NCBI GenBank assembly: GCA_017555695.1
Contig: JAFZFX010000047.1
Span: 43,347-107,346, forward strand
Length of the DNA stretch: 64,000 nucleotides
DNA from: Alistipes sp.
GTDB lineage: Bacteria; Bacteroidota; Bacteroidia; Bacteroidales; Rikenellaceae
Direction: 5' to 3'
How positions within the stretch are numbered: the first letter of the stretch is position 1; the number at the start of each line of letters is the position of its first letter. Position numbers and translations under genes: made by a program. Of this stretch, positions 6,820 to 15,492 are shown in pieces. The notes under the pieces are model-generated. The model worked only from the letters and a program-made list of their open reading frames with translations. It was not told the DNA's origin and made no database searches.

Positions 6820-7896
6820 ATGAGTAGCCATTCACTATCACTGCGCCGACGCATTGCGTTGGAGGCTTGGCGACAACTGAGAATAAAGAATCGCAAAGAG
6901 CACAAACTCTCGCAGTTGATGTGGGAGTGCACATTGCGTTGCAACCTAAATTGTCGTCACTGCGGAAGCGACTGCCACACCGACTCGTGCAAGGCAGATA
7001 TGCCGTTGGAGGATTTCCTGCGCGTACTCGAGAATATCAAGGCTAACACCAATCCAAACAAGGTTTTTGTAATCATCACGGGCGGAGAGCCTTTGATGCG
7101 CCGTGACCTGGAGAAGTGCGGCCGTGCCATATACGAAATGGGGTTCCCGTGGGGAATGGTGACCAACGGTCTGGCTATGACACCGCAACGATTCCGCTCG
7201 CTATTAGCGGCGGGACTGCACACCGCAACGGTGAGTCTTGACGGCATAGGCGACGATCACAACTATATGCGTGGCAACGCGCACAGCTTCGATAATGCCG
7301 TAGGAGCCATCAAGTTGATGGGCCAGCAGCCAGACTTTGTCTTCGATGTGGTGACCTGCGTAAACAAGCGCAACCTGAAACAGTTGGAAGAGTTGAAGGA
7401 GTTGCTGATAAGCCTCGGCGTGAAGCAGTGGCGTCTGTTCCCCATCTTCCCCGTTGGTCGTGCCGCCGAAGACCCAATGCTGCAACTCTCGCGCGAGGAG
7501 TATCGCGAGTTGCTCGACTTCATCAAGCGTAACCGCAAGGAGGAGACGCGCATCACATTGGACCACGCCTGCGAGGGATTCCTCGGCAACTACGAGGGAG
7601 AAGTAAGAAAATCATTCTTCACCTGCAATGCGGGCATAAATGTAGCGTCAGTATTGATTGACGGCACGATATCGGCCTGCACAAGCGTGCGTAGCGACTA
7701 CCATCAGGGCAACATCTACGAAGACGACTTTTGGGATGTGTGGAACAACCGTTTCGAGAAGTTCCGCAACCGCGAATGGATGCGTACGGGCAAGTGTGCC
7801 GACTGCGATATGTTCCGCTACTGCGAGGGAAATGGTATGCACCTGCGCGACAATGACGGCAACCTGCTGATGTGCAATCTGGAGCGTATAGAGTAA
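6820..7896 (+). CDS. Radical SAM enzyme, rSAM/lipoprotein system (SPASM-type C-terminus)
   Basis: A 358-residue radical SAM protein. The [4Fe-4S] motif CxxxCxxC is at Cys41, Cys45 and Cys48 (CNLNCRHC), GGEPLMR near 91-97 is the SAM-binding GGE motif, and a Cys-rich C-terminus (TCNAG, SACTS, GKCADC, RYCEG, LMCN) looks like a SPASM domain carrying auxiliary clusters. SPASM radical SAM enzymes modify ribosomally made peptides or proteins. It sits 6 bp after the lipoprotein gene, so the two are an operon with the lipoprotein as probable partner. It has no signal peptide and would act before export. Confidence 0.9.
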   Translation: MSSHSLSLRRRIALEAWRQLRIKNRKEHKLSQLMWECTLRCNLNCRHCGSDCHTDSCKADMPLEDFLRVLENIKANTNPNKVFVIITGGEPLMRRDLEKCGRAIYEMGFPWGMVTNGLAMTPQRFRSLLAAGLHTATVSLDGIGDDHNYMRGNAHSFDNAVGAIKLMGQQPDFVFDVVTCVNKRNLKQLEELKELLISLGVKQWRLFPIFPVGRAAEDPMLQLSREEYRELLDFIKRNRKEETRITLDHACEGFLGNYEGEVRKSFFTCNAGINVASVLIDGTISACTSVRSDYHQGNIYEDDFWDVWNNRFEKFRNREWMRTGKCADCDMFRYCEGNGMHLRDNDGNLLMCNLERIE

Positions 7897-7928
7897 CGCA
7901 AACAACCTAACAAGACAACGATAGAGAG

Positions 7929-7969
7929 GGTCTGGGCGAGATAATGGGCGTCCAGACCTTTGTTATTTG
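7929..7969 (+). terminator. Probable terminator of the rSAM operon
   Basis: Stem GGTCTGG (7929-7935) with CCAGACC (7952-7958), 16-nt loop, followed by the moderately T-rich TTTGTTATTT. Confidence 0.55.
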
Positions 7970-7988
7970 TATATTTTTACTAATTTCG
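7959..7988 (+). promoter_or_regulatory. Possible cutC promoter
   Basis: TTTG at 7959-7962, 18-nt spacer, TAATTTCG at 7981-7988 (one mismatch to TAnnTTTG), 22 nt before the cutC start. Confidence 0.5.
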
Positions 7989-8010
7989 CACCAAAGAAGA
8001 GTATTCGATT

Positions 8011-8745
8011 ATGCGTAAGATTGAAGTTTGCTGTTCGTCGCTTTATGAGGCGCGCGAGGCCGAGGCTGGAGGAGCTATCCGTATAGAGTTGTGTGGGGCT
8101 ATTGCCTGTGGAGGTGTGACACCGAGTTATGGTGTTATACGCTCCATCGTCGAGGCGGGGCTGAATCTGGACATCAATGTGCTGATTCGTCCGCGCGAGG
8201 GAGGCTTCTGCTACACCGCAGAGGAGATAGAGGCTATGTGCCGCGACATCGAGTTCTGCCGCGAGGTGGGCGTGAGTGGCGTGGTTATAGGCGCACTGAC
8301 CGCCGAGGGCGACATCGACATCGAGGCGTGCCGACGAATGGTGCAGGCCGCGGGCGATATCTCAATCACCTTCCACCGCGCATTTGATGTATGCCGCCAG
8401 CCACAGCAGGCTCTGGAGCAGATTATCTCGCTCGGATGTCATCGTCTGCTAACTTCGGGATGCCAATCTACGGCCGAGCGAGGTGCGGAGCTCATCGCCG
8501 AGCTGGTGGAGCAGGTCGCAGGGCGCATAATCGTTATGCCTGGCGCGGGCATCCGTCCATCGAACATTGCCAAGATAGAGAAAATAACACGAGCCGCAGA
8601 GTTTCACTCTACGGCCCGCGAAGATAATATCGACTGCGCCTACGCCAACGAGGCGGTAGATTTCAGCGCATACCCCGAGCGAAAGGGCATCTTGCCACTC
8701 TCGTCGAGGAGTGTCGTTCTACAGCTTGTGAATGACATTATTTAA
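8011..8745 (+). CDS. cutC: CutC family protein
   Basis: A 244-residue cytosolic TIM-barrel protein of the CutC family (PF03932). It begins KIEVCCSSLYEAREAEAGGAIRIELC and has the family's GGVTPSYG, VLIRPREGGFCY, TFHRAFD, LTSGCQ and MPGAGI segments. CutC was named for copper homeostasis in E. coli, but direct copper binding is disputed; the true reaction is not settled. Its 3' end overlaps the end of the convergent transglutaminase gene by 27 bp. No copper-related gene lies near it. Confidence 0.9.
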   Translation: MRKIEVCCSSLYEAREAEAGGAIRIELCGAIACGGVTPSYGVIRSIVEAGLNLDINVLIRPREGGFCYTAEEIEAMCRDIEFCREVGVSGVVIGALTAEGDIDIEACRRMVQAAGDISITFHRAFDVCRQPQQALEQIISLGCHRLLTSGCQSTAERGAELIAELVEQVAGRIIVMPGAGIRPSNIAKIEKITRAAEFHSTAREDNIDCAYANEAVDFSAYPERKGILPLSSRSVVLQLVNDII

Positions 8746-11340
8746 CTGCTCGGCAAGCGAGGTGTTGTAACCCTGCGAGAAGTAAACCGTGCGGCCGAAG
8801 CTGTCGCAGATAGCCACTACGGGCAATTTTGGCGACTCGGCATTGCAACCCGAGCAAATCATCTTTCTAACCTTATCGTTGGTATCCACTCCATAGTGAG
8901 CCTTCACATCACCCAGCAACTGCTTATTGAACTTGGCGGCATCCTCGGCCGTGGGGCTCAACACGATGATGGGGCGTCCCCACTCGTCGAGCACCTTGCT
9001 CATTGAGGCCAGACCTCTGAGCGCGTGGTTCGTAGGCTCGTCACCGCTACCCATAATAGCCACAATAAAGTAACCTCTACCCGCAGTAAGCAGAAGCGAA
9101 GTCTCCGCAGTTGCGCCCTCGGGCAGATACTTCTGCTCAGCATCCATCGAGCCGATTACGCCGATGTCGTCGTTGGCGGCACGAATCGTAAGATCCACAT
9201 CGGTAGTCTTACCCTCTTCGATGCGGAATGTGATGGCGCGAGTGAGCGACTTACCACTGGCCATACGGTTACCCGTAGTGAGCAAGTAGTAACCCTCCTC
9301 GAGTGTGAACTGGCGAGCAAAGAGGCCAGGAGCAGCATTTGCGCCCAAATCGACCTCACTGCCACTGCTGAAGTTGAGCGTATGACAACGACCATCCTCG
9401 ATGCGAGATATTGAGAAGTGGCGGTAGTAGTCGGGCGAGGGGATTGTCGGTACGGCCTTGGCATCGTAAATCGTACGCAAGTTACCCTCCTTCACCTGTT
9501 TCTCGGCTACGGGACCATCGAGAACAACATCAACCCACTCGTTAGAGTTGTGATACTGAGCCTTGCCCGTCATACCGTCGATGCGAGCCGCAATGCCGAA
9601 TGTACGCGACGCTGCCACGAAGAAGCGGTTGCGTGAGGCGGCATCGGCATGGCGCAGACGCAGTACTCCCGCAGGAGTTGTCTGCAACTCGATGGGATTA
9701 TACTCATCAGCAAGCGATATATTCTGCTGAATCCACTTGATGATGTCGCCAGCCGTGGGCTTATCGCCAAGTTCGGCAGCCAGAACACTCTTAATCTCGT
9801 TACGGTAGGGCTGAATAAACTCGCTACCGATACGGGGTGAGGCGATGAAACGATAGAGCGGGCTATTGGGCTGAACATCGGCAGTAGTCGAGAGAGCATC
9901 CTGTAACACCTCGAGTGAGGTATCGTGCAAATCCTTGCGCGAGAGCGTACGCAGCAGAGCCACTACACGCTGACGCTCACTACCCTCGGCCGAGTCAATC
10001 ACACTCTTGATATTGCGCCAGTTGCCGCGAGCCTCAACCAAAAGAGCCTGCTCGGCAGGAGAGTAACCCTCCAACTGCTCACGAGTAAGGAATGTGGCCA
10101 CATAGCCCAATCTAATCTTATCCTCCTCAGCCAGACGCTCCTTGTTGCGGGCTACGGCCTCCTCGGTAACATCAACGGGAATGTCACCAGGAACGGGAGG
10201 AGTGATATCGAAGTCGGCAGCAATGGCGTCGCCATCCTTATACTTGAGTTCGATGGTAAGGTTCTCCGACGAGAGCTTATCGAAACCGAAACGACCCTCA
10301 TACGATGCCCACACCATCATATCACCAAGTCCCATATGCAACTTCGCCTCGCCATTGGCATCGCTCTGCAGCGTAACGACAGTGTAGTACTCGGCGTAGT
10401 TATAGATTTTGAACTCAACAGCAGCGCCCTCGACGGCATTACCCTCCGTATCGACAACCTTCACTACCGAGCCACGCACGGGGGCGTAATTGTCAATTAC
10501 ATTAATCTCGGTAAAGCAGTTTGTACGCTGGATTACATCCTCAGGGCCGTTATAGTCGCCCGTCACACGGGTATGCATCAGCATAGCACGCGCTGCAGGC
10601 TGATTGAACCAACCGATATTGAGTTCGGGCTCGGGCTCACAAGCACCGAGGAACTGCCAACGGCCATCAACCCAAACCTCGACCCAAGCGTGGTTGCTGT
10701 CGGTATGAGCCCAACGGGGAGTATATACCTGGCGGGCAGGAATACCCACTGTACGCATAGCCGACACGGTGAGTGTAGACTCCTCACCACAACGACCCTC
10801 AGCATTGACGATGGTCGCTACGGGAGATGATGTACGGCTATCCGAAGGTGTATAGGTCACCTTCTCGTGGCACCAGTGGTTTACCTCAAGGGCCGCATCG
10901 TGCAACGACAGGCCCTTGACGCGCTGCGCCAAAGTATCGTAATACATCATTCTGAACTCATCCATTCGCTCGTTATTGACTCTGACTGGCAATACGAAAT
11001 GGCGGAACAAATCATCGGGAATCTGACTACCCCACGCCATCTCCTCTCTGGCGCGCAACGACATACGCACATTGTCGAGGAAGAACTCCCCCTCGTAGTC
11101 GCCCAAATCAGCCGAACTCATCGATGAGTAGAGGAACTCCATAGCGCCTCGCTCCTGCGAGGTCAAAGGCTGGTCAAAAATCGAGAACACATCACCAGCA
11201 GTAAACAACGCACGGCGAGCCTCGAAGCTCTCGGCAACACTCTTACGCGTTGCGGCATCCTTGATAAAATGATTCTGGCAAGAGCCCAGAAACAATAGTG
11301 GTAAAGCCCACAGAAGGGCAAAGATTTGACGAGTTTTCAT
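8719..11340 (-). CDS. Transglutaminase-like lipoprotein with C-terminal redox-fold domain
   Basis: A 873-residue lipoprotein when started at the ATG at 11340; three extra in-frame codons from a GTG are unlikely. The lipobox is FLGSC. A transglutaminase-core domain carries GRCGEES (catalytic Cys near 185) and NHAWVEVWVDG (catalytic His near 225); the third triad position is in DGRWQFLGACE, where Glu or Asp could serve. A carboxypeptidase-regulatory-like beta domain follows (VVDTEGNAVEGAAVEF), a second cysteine-less transglutaminase-like copy may lie near 550-620, and the C-terminus (RPIIVLSP...PVVAICDSFGRTVYFSQGYN) resembles a thioredoxin-like fold. Probably an envelope peptidase or amidase acting on peptides; substrate unknown. 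Confidence 0.8.
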   Translation of the reverse strand: MKTRQIFALLWALPLLFLGSCQNHFIKDAATRKSVAESFEARRALFTAGDVFSIFDQPLTSQERGAMEFLYSSMSSADLGDYEGEFFLDNVRMSLRAREEMAWGSQIPDDLFRHFVLPVRVNNERMDEFRMMYYDTLAQRVKGLSLHDAALEVNHWCHEKVTYTPSDSRTSSPVATIVNAEGRCGEESTLTVSAMRTVGIPARQVYTPRWAHTDSNHAWVEVWVDGRWQFLGACEPEPELNIGWFNQPAARAMLMHTRVTGDYNGPEDVIQRTNCFTEINVIDNYAPVRGSVVKVVDTEGNAVEGAAVEFKIYNYAEYYTVVTLQSDANGEAKLHMGLGDMMVWASYEGRFGFDKLSSENLTIELKYKDGDAIAADFDITPPVPGDIPVDVTEEAVARNKERLAEEDKIRLGYVATFLTREQLEGYSPAEQALLVEARGNWRNIKSVIDSAEGSERQRVVALLRTLSRKDLHDTSLEVLQDALSTTADVQPNSPLYRFIASPRIGSEFIQPYRNEIKSVLAAELGDKPTAGDIIKWIQQNISLADEYNPIELQTTPAGVLRLRHADAASRNRFFVAASRTFGIAARIDGMTGKAQYHNSNEWVDVVLDGPVAEKQVKEGNLRTIYDAKAVPTIPSPDYYRHFSISRIEDGRCHTLNFSSGSEVDLGANAAPGLFARQFTLEEGYYLLTTGNRMASGKSLTRAITFRIEEGKTTDVDLTIRAANDDIGVIGSMDAEQKYLPEGATAETSLLLTAGRGYFIVAIMGSGDEPTNHALRGLASMSKVLDEWGRPIIVLSPTAEDAAKFNKQLLGDVKAHYGVDTNDKVRKMICSGCNAESPKLPVVAICDSFGRTVYFSQGYNTSLAEQLNNVIHKL

Positions 11341-11379
11341 TTTAATCACATTTTAGTCGTAAATATACAAAGAAAAAAG

Positions 11380-11387
11380 TAATTTTG
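11380..11387 (+). promoter_or_regulatory. -7 box of the nhaC promoter
   Basis: TAATTTTG at 11380-11387, 38 nt before the antiporter start; no clear TTTG at the right distance upstream. Confidence 0.5.
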
Positions 11388-11425
11388 TAGCCACATAGGT
11401 TAAAATAATTGATAGTTCTTGATTG

Positions 11426-12715
11426 ATGGATAATACGAAGAGAGGCAATGCTGTGGCGCTGCTGCCGCTGGTGGTATTTCTTGTCATATATTTGGCGGGA
11501 GCATTGATTGCCAACGATTTCTATAAAATGCCCATCGTAGTGGCTGGTATGTTTGCCTCGATAGTGGCGGTGGCAATGTCGTCAAAACGCCCCTTGACCG
11601 AGCGCATAGAGTCATACACTCGCGGTGCTACCGAATCTAACATTATGCTGATGATATGGATTTTTGTTCTGGCGGGAGCCTTTGCCGCCTCGACAAAATC
11701 TATGGGCGCCGTAGATGCTACCGTAGCACTCACGCTGAAGATAGTTCCCGAATCATTCCTTCCGGCTGGCATCTTTTTGGCGGCCTGCTTCACATCGTTC
11801 TCGGTGGGAACATCAGTTGGAACAATCGTTGCCCTGACACCTATTGCATCGGCCATAGCCGAACAGACGGGCGGCAATGTGGCGTGGCTGGTGGCCATTG
11901 TCGTGGGTGGCGCGTTATTTGGTGATAATCTGTCGTTTATCTCCGACACTACCATAGCGGCTACACGCACACAAGGTTGTAGTATGCGCGACAAGTTCCG
12001 CACAAATCTTCAGATTGTAGCCCCCGCAGCTCTCATCTCGCTCATTATCTACATCGTAATGGGTGGCCAATACATCTCGTCATACACCCCCGCCGAGAGC
12101 GCATCTTGGCTGATGATGCTACCCTACTTGTTGGTACTCGTCACCGCCATTGCAGGTATGAATGTATTGATGGTATTGGTGATGGGAATTGTCGCTTCGG
12201 GCGCCATTGGCCTAATCAGCGGAGAGATCTCGCTTATCGACTGGCTCGTAGCGATGGGTGACGGCATAAGTTCGATGGGCGAATTGATTATCATCACGAT
12301 GATGGCCGGTGGAATGTTGGAGATGATACGCGTAAACGGCGGTATCGACTACATCATCTCGCGCGTAACACGCCGCATCAATTCACGCCGTGGTGCCGAG
12401 TTCTCGATTGCGGCACTCGTGTCGTTTGCCGATGTTTGCACGGCCAACAATACCGTAGCCATCATATCAGTTGGCGGCATCGTGCGCGAGATAGCACAGA
12501 AGTTCAACATCGCACCCCGCCGAGCCGCAAGTATTCTGGATACATTCTCTTGCTTCATTCAGGGCATATTACCCTATGGCGCACAGCTACTTATGGCCGC
12601 AGGTCTGGCTGCCATTTCGCCGCTGGAGATTGTAAAATTCCTCTACTACCCCGCCATTATGGGTGTTTGCGCACTGATAGCCATAGTGTTGCAAAGACCA
12701 AAATGTAATGATTAG
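11426..12715 (+). CDS. nhaC: NhaC-type Na+/H+ antiporter
   Basis: A 429-residue polytopic membrane protein; the ATG at 11426 is preferred to the TTG at 11423. It has about eleven to twelve hydrophobic helices and the NhaC-family core motifs: SFSVGTSVGTIVALTPIA near 131, GGALFGDNLSFISDTTI near 167 and ADVCTANNTVAI near 338. Such proteins exchange Na+ (or malate/lactate with Na+ or H+ in relatives) for protons at the inner membrane. The gene is divergent from the transglutaminase gene and followed by an unrelated lipoprotein 30 bp later. The transported ion is inferred from family membership only. Confidence 0.85.
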   Translation: MDNTKRGNAVALLPLVVFLVIYLAGALIANDFYKMPIVVAGMFASIVAVAMSSKRPLTERIESYTRGATESNIMLMIWIFVLAGAFAASTKSMGAVDATVALTLKIVPESFLPAGIFLAACFTSFSVGTSVGTIVALTPIASAIAEQTGGNVAWLVAIVVGGALFGDNLSFISDTTIAATRTQGCSMRDKFRTNLQIVAPAALISLIIYIVMGGQYISSYTPAESASWLMMLPYLLVLVTAIAGMNVLMVLVMGIVASGAIGLISGEISLIDWLVAMGDGISSMGELIIITMMAGGMLEMIRVNGGIDYIISRVTRRINSRRGAEFSIAALVSFADVCTANNTVAIISVGGIVREIAQKFNIAPRRAASILDTFSCFIQGILPYGAQLLMAAGLAAISPLEIVKFLYYPAIMGVCALIAIVLQRPKCND

Positions 12716-12745
12716 ACTTTATAGTGACTATATAAGTTATTGACT

Positions 12746-13177
12746 ATGGGAAGGTTATTTATAATTGGTTTTGCTTCACTGATTTTGTTTAGTGCTTGTG
12801 ACCCAGATAAGTGGCTATCAGGATATTCAGCATTATGGTATGTGAAAAATACTACAGATATTTCATTAAAAATATCGCATTCTCGAATGCGAACAGAATA
12901 CCAAATAATTGCTCCAGGCGATTCTGTTTGTATATTCACCACTGGTCGACTTTTGGGTGATAATGAATTACCTCCATTTGATGACATTCTTGCATTAGAC
13001 AATATTTCCGTTTATGATGAAGAAGGTAATGTATTGCAAGAATGGCATCAGGGAAGTAATACAGTTGAAGAATATAGCATATTCAGAGAGGAAGAGTGGA
13101 GGCATTATAAAGAACATATCTCAGGGCCAGAATATGCCTTCATATGGGTTTATGACATTCATAGTGCAGAGCCGTAA
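12746..13177 (+). CDS. Hypothetical lipoprotein, AT-rich
   Basis: A 143-residue lipoprotein starting at the ATG at 12746 (an in-frame TTG lies two codons earlier). The lipobox is LFSAC. The mature part starts DPDKWLSGYSALWYVKN and looks like a small beta-rich domain (NTTDISLKI..., YQIIAPGDSVCIF); no known family is recognised. Codon choice (ata, tta, aat, gaa) is clearly more AT-rich than in the genes on either side, suggesting a recent acquisition. No promoter is obvious, so it may be read through from nhaC. Confidence 0.75.
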   Translation: MGRLFIIGFASLILFSACDPDKWLSGYSALWYVKNTTDISLKISHSRMRTEYQIIAPGDSVCIFTTGRLLGDNELPPFDDILALDNISVYDEEGNVLQEWHQGSNTVEEYSIFREEEWRHYKEHISGPEYAFIWVYDIHSAEP

Positions 13178-13211
13178 TTGAATATTTATTGACACAAAAA
13201 TGAATATAAAT

Positions 13212-13242
13212 TTTGCAGAAACGATATTATGTAGTACATTTG
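13212..13242 (+). promoter_or_regulatory. Promoter of the TIM-barrel lipoprotein
   Basis: TTTG at 13212-13215, 19-nt spacer, TACATTTG at 13235-13242; an exact consensus, 59 nt before the start. Confidence 0.85.
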
Positions 13243-13301
13243 CATGGTATATTATTCTTTTTTAAGAAACCTATAAATTAATACATAAAAATCAAATCAT
13301 T

Positions 13302-14264
13302 ATGAAAAAGTTTTCAACTTTATTGTTCTCTGCAGTAGCAGCTTTGATGCTCGCTTCTTGCGGTGGTAACGCAGCCAAGAAGGCTGAGTGCTGTGGCGGT
13401 TGCAACGAGACTCTGCCCATCGGTTTGCAGCTTTATAGCGTTCGTGACGCTATGGCTCAGGATTTCAAGGGTACTCTTCAGCAGGTTAAGGCTATGGGCT
13501 ACGACGGCGTTGAGTTCGCTGGTTTGTTCGACAACACTCCCGAGCAGGTTAAGGCTATGTGCGAGGAGATCGGTTTGGTACCCATCTCAGCTCACGTACC
13601 TTTGGCTGACATGTTGGCTGATGTAGACAAGGTTATCGCTGACTACAAGGCTGTAGGTTGCAAGTACATCGTTGTACCTTATGTAACTGAGGAGCGTCGT
13701 CCCGGTGGCGAGTTGTTCATGCAGATGGTTGAGGAGATTCGCTCAATCGGTGAGAAGTGCAAGGCTGCTGGCCTCGTATTGCTCTACCACAACCACGACT
13801 TCGAGTTCAAGAAGTTGGAGAGCGGCGAGTTCGGTTTGGACTACCTCTACGCTAATGTTCCCGCTGACCTGTTGCAGACAGAGTTGGACCAGTGCTGGGT
13901 TAAGTACTCTGGTCAGGACCCCGTTGCTTACTTGCAGAAGTACTCAGGTCGTTCACCCGTTGTTCACCTCAAGGACTTCTACACTGAGGGTGAGCAGGAT
14001 GGTGATCCCTATGCACTTATCGGCTTGAACGAGGGCGAGCAGAAGAAGAACACTGCTTTCGAGTTCCGTCCTTTGGGTCAGGGTGTTCAGGATGTTCCCT
14101 CTATCATCGCAGCTGCTGAGGCTGCTGGTAGCAAGTGGTTCATCATCGAGCAGGACCAGCCCAGCATGGAGAAGACTCCTATGGAGTGTGTTGCTATGAG
14201 CATCGAGTATGTTAAGTCTTTCTATGGCAAGGCTTGCGCTGATTGCGAGGAGGCTGCAAAATAA
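13302..14264 (+). CDS. Sugar phosphate isomerase/epimerase-like TIM-barrel lipoprotein
   Basis: A 320-residue lipoprotein (lipobox MLASC) of the AP-endonuclease-family-2 / xylose-isomerase-like TIM-barrel superfamily. Landmarks are IGLQLYSVRD, GYDGVEFAG, YHNHDFEF, TELDQCW, VVHLKDFY and a late IIEQDQP; the Glu and His residues in these segments form the divalent-metal site of the family. Export to the envelope argues against a phosphorylated intracellular sugar as substrate. Codon use is of the highly expressed type (gct, aag, ggt). It is followed by a strong terminator and then two secreted Gfo/Idh genes, with which it probably forms a glycan-processing module. Recent work on Bacteroides assigns keto-glycoside lyase roles to such enzymes; here that is inference. 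Confidence 0.85.
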   Translation: MKKFSTLLFSAVAALMLASCGGNAAKKAECCGGCNETLPIGLQLYSVRDAMAQDFKGTLQQVKAMGYDGVEFAGLFDNTPEQVKAMCEEIGLVPISAHVPLADMLADVDKVIADYKAVGCKYIVVPYVTEERRPGGELFMQMVEEIRSIGEKCKAAGLVLLYHNHDFEFKKLESGEFGLDYLYANVPADLLQTELDQCWVKYSGQDPVAYLQKYSGRSPVVHLKDFYTEGEQDGDPYALIGLNEGEQKKNTAFEFRPLGQGVQDVPSIIAAAEAAGSKWFIIEQDQPSMEKTPMECVAMSIEYVKSFYGKACADCEEAAK

Positions 14265-14297
14265 GTCTTAACACACAATATAGAGATTAGAAATCGG

Positions 14298-14336
14298 GCT
14301 GCCGCACCTTCGGGTTGCGGCAGTTCGTTTTTTTTT
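14298..14336 (+). terminator. Intrinsic terminator
   Basis: Stem CTGCCGCA (14299-14306) with TGCGGCAG (14316-14323), an extended TTCG-type loop, then a run of nine T (14328-14336). Confidence 0.9.
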
Positions 14337-14392
14337 ATACCCATAGACAAGATTTTTTTGCCCTCACATTTCATTGTTTGTCATTATTTTCT

Positions 14393-14400
14393 TAAATTTG
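14393..14400 (+). promoter_or_regulatory. -7 box before the secreted Gfo/Idh pair
   Basis: TAAATTTG at 14393-14400, 68 nt before the start codon; no good -33 box at 19-21 nt. Confidence 0.5.
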
Positions 14401-14468
14401 AATGATAATGTGGCTCACATTCAGACTTGGGCCGTCCAACACCGACTAACAAAACTACTAAAGACAAT

Positions 14469-15470
14469 ATGAAACGACTTTTAACACTTTCTCTCGCGCT
14501 GCTCATCAGCGGCTACATCTATGCACAAGATGTTATGCGTATAGGCATCATCGGCCTCGACACATCACACTCTACAGCCTTCACCGAACTCATCAACAGC
14601 GGCGAGGATCCGTGTGCTGCTGGGTTTAAGATTGTGGCAGCCTACCCCTACGGCTCGAAGACCATAGAGTCGAGCTACAAGCGCATTCCCGAATATACCG
14701 AGACGGTAAAGAAGTACGGCGTAGAGATCGTGGAGTCTATCGCCGAGTTGCTCGATAAGGTGGACTGCGTATTGCTGGAAACCAACGACGGACGAGAGCA
14801 TCTTGAGCAGGCCATTGAGGTGTTTAAGGCAGGTAAGATTTGCTTTATCGACAAGCCCGTTGGTGCTACCTTGGGCGAAACTATAGCCATATATGATTTG
14901 GCCGAGAAGTACAATGTTCCTATCTTCTCCGCTTCGTCACTCCGCTACTCACCCATCAACCAGCAGTTGCGTAACGGCGAGTTGGGCGAAGTGATCGGTG
15001 CAGACTGCTACTCTCCGCACTCGATAGAGCCTACACACCCCGACTTCGGTTTCTATGGTATTCACGGCGTTGAGACACTCTACACCATCCTGGGCACGGG
15101 TTGTACAGCCGTTAATCGCATCTCGACAGAGCAGGGCGATGTAGTAACGGGCGAGTGGGCAGACGGTCGCATCGGCACATTCAGAGCATTTGTGAAGGGT
15201 CCCCACATCTATGGTGGTACAGCATACACTACAAGCAAGGCCATCACGGCTGGTGGCTACGTTGGCTATAAGGTGTTGTTGGAGCAGATTCTGCAATTCT
15301 TCAAGAGTGGCAAATCACCCATCAGCAAGGAGGAGACCATCGAGATTTTCGCCTTTATGCGCGCATCTAACCTGAGCAAGGAGCGAGGTGGCAAGGTCGT
15401 AACACTCGACGAGGCTATGAAGCAGGGCCGCAAGGAGGCCGACAAACTATTGAAGGCATATTCAAAGTAA
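14469..15470 (+). CDS. Secreted Gfo/Idh/MocA-family oxidoreductase
   Basis: A 333-residue protein from the ATG at 14469; the 14 in-frame codons upstream lie in the promoter region. A Sec signal peptide ends at YIYAQ. The Rossmann part begins MRIGIIGLDTSH and has CFIDKPVG in place of the EKP motif, with a conserved Lys. Family members use tightly bound NAD(P) to oxidise or epimerise sugars; an exported version must carry its cofactor with it. It is 22 bp upstream of a second secreted Gfo/Idh gene. Substrate unknown; the metal-dependent TIM-barrel lipoprotein upstream is a likely partner. Confidence 0.85.
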   Translation: MKRLLTLSLALLISGYIYAQDVMRIGIIGLDTSHSTAFTELINSGEDPCAAGFKIVAAYPYGSKTIESSYKRIPEYTETVKKYGVEIVESIAELLDKVDCVLLETNDGREHLEQAIEVFKAGKICFIDKPVGATLGETIAIYDLAEKYNVPIFSASSLRYSPINQQLRNGELGEVIGADCYSPHSIEPTHPDFGFYGIHGVETLYTILGTGCTAVNRISTEQGDVVTGEWADGRIGTFRAFVKGPHIYGGTAYTTSKAITAGGYVGYKVLLEQILQFFKSGKSPISKEETIEIFAFMRASNLSKERGGKVVTLDEAMKQGRKEADKLLKAYSK

Positions 15471-15492
15471 CGCAAACTAAAACACTAAAGAT

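Noticed and set aside
9925-10830. Open frame of 301 codons on the plus strand
   Set aside because: Antisense to the transglutaminase gene; low-information composition with no start signal, domain or promoter.
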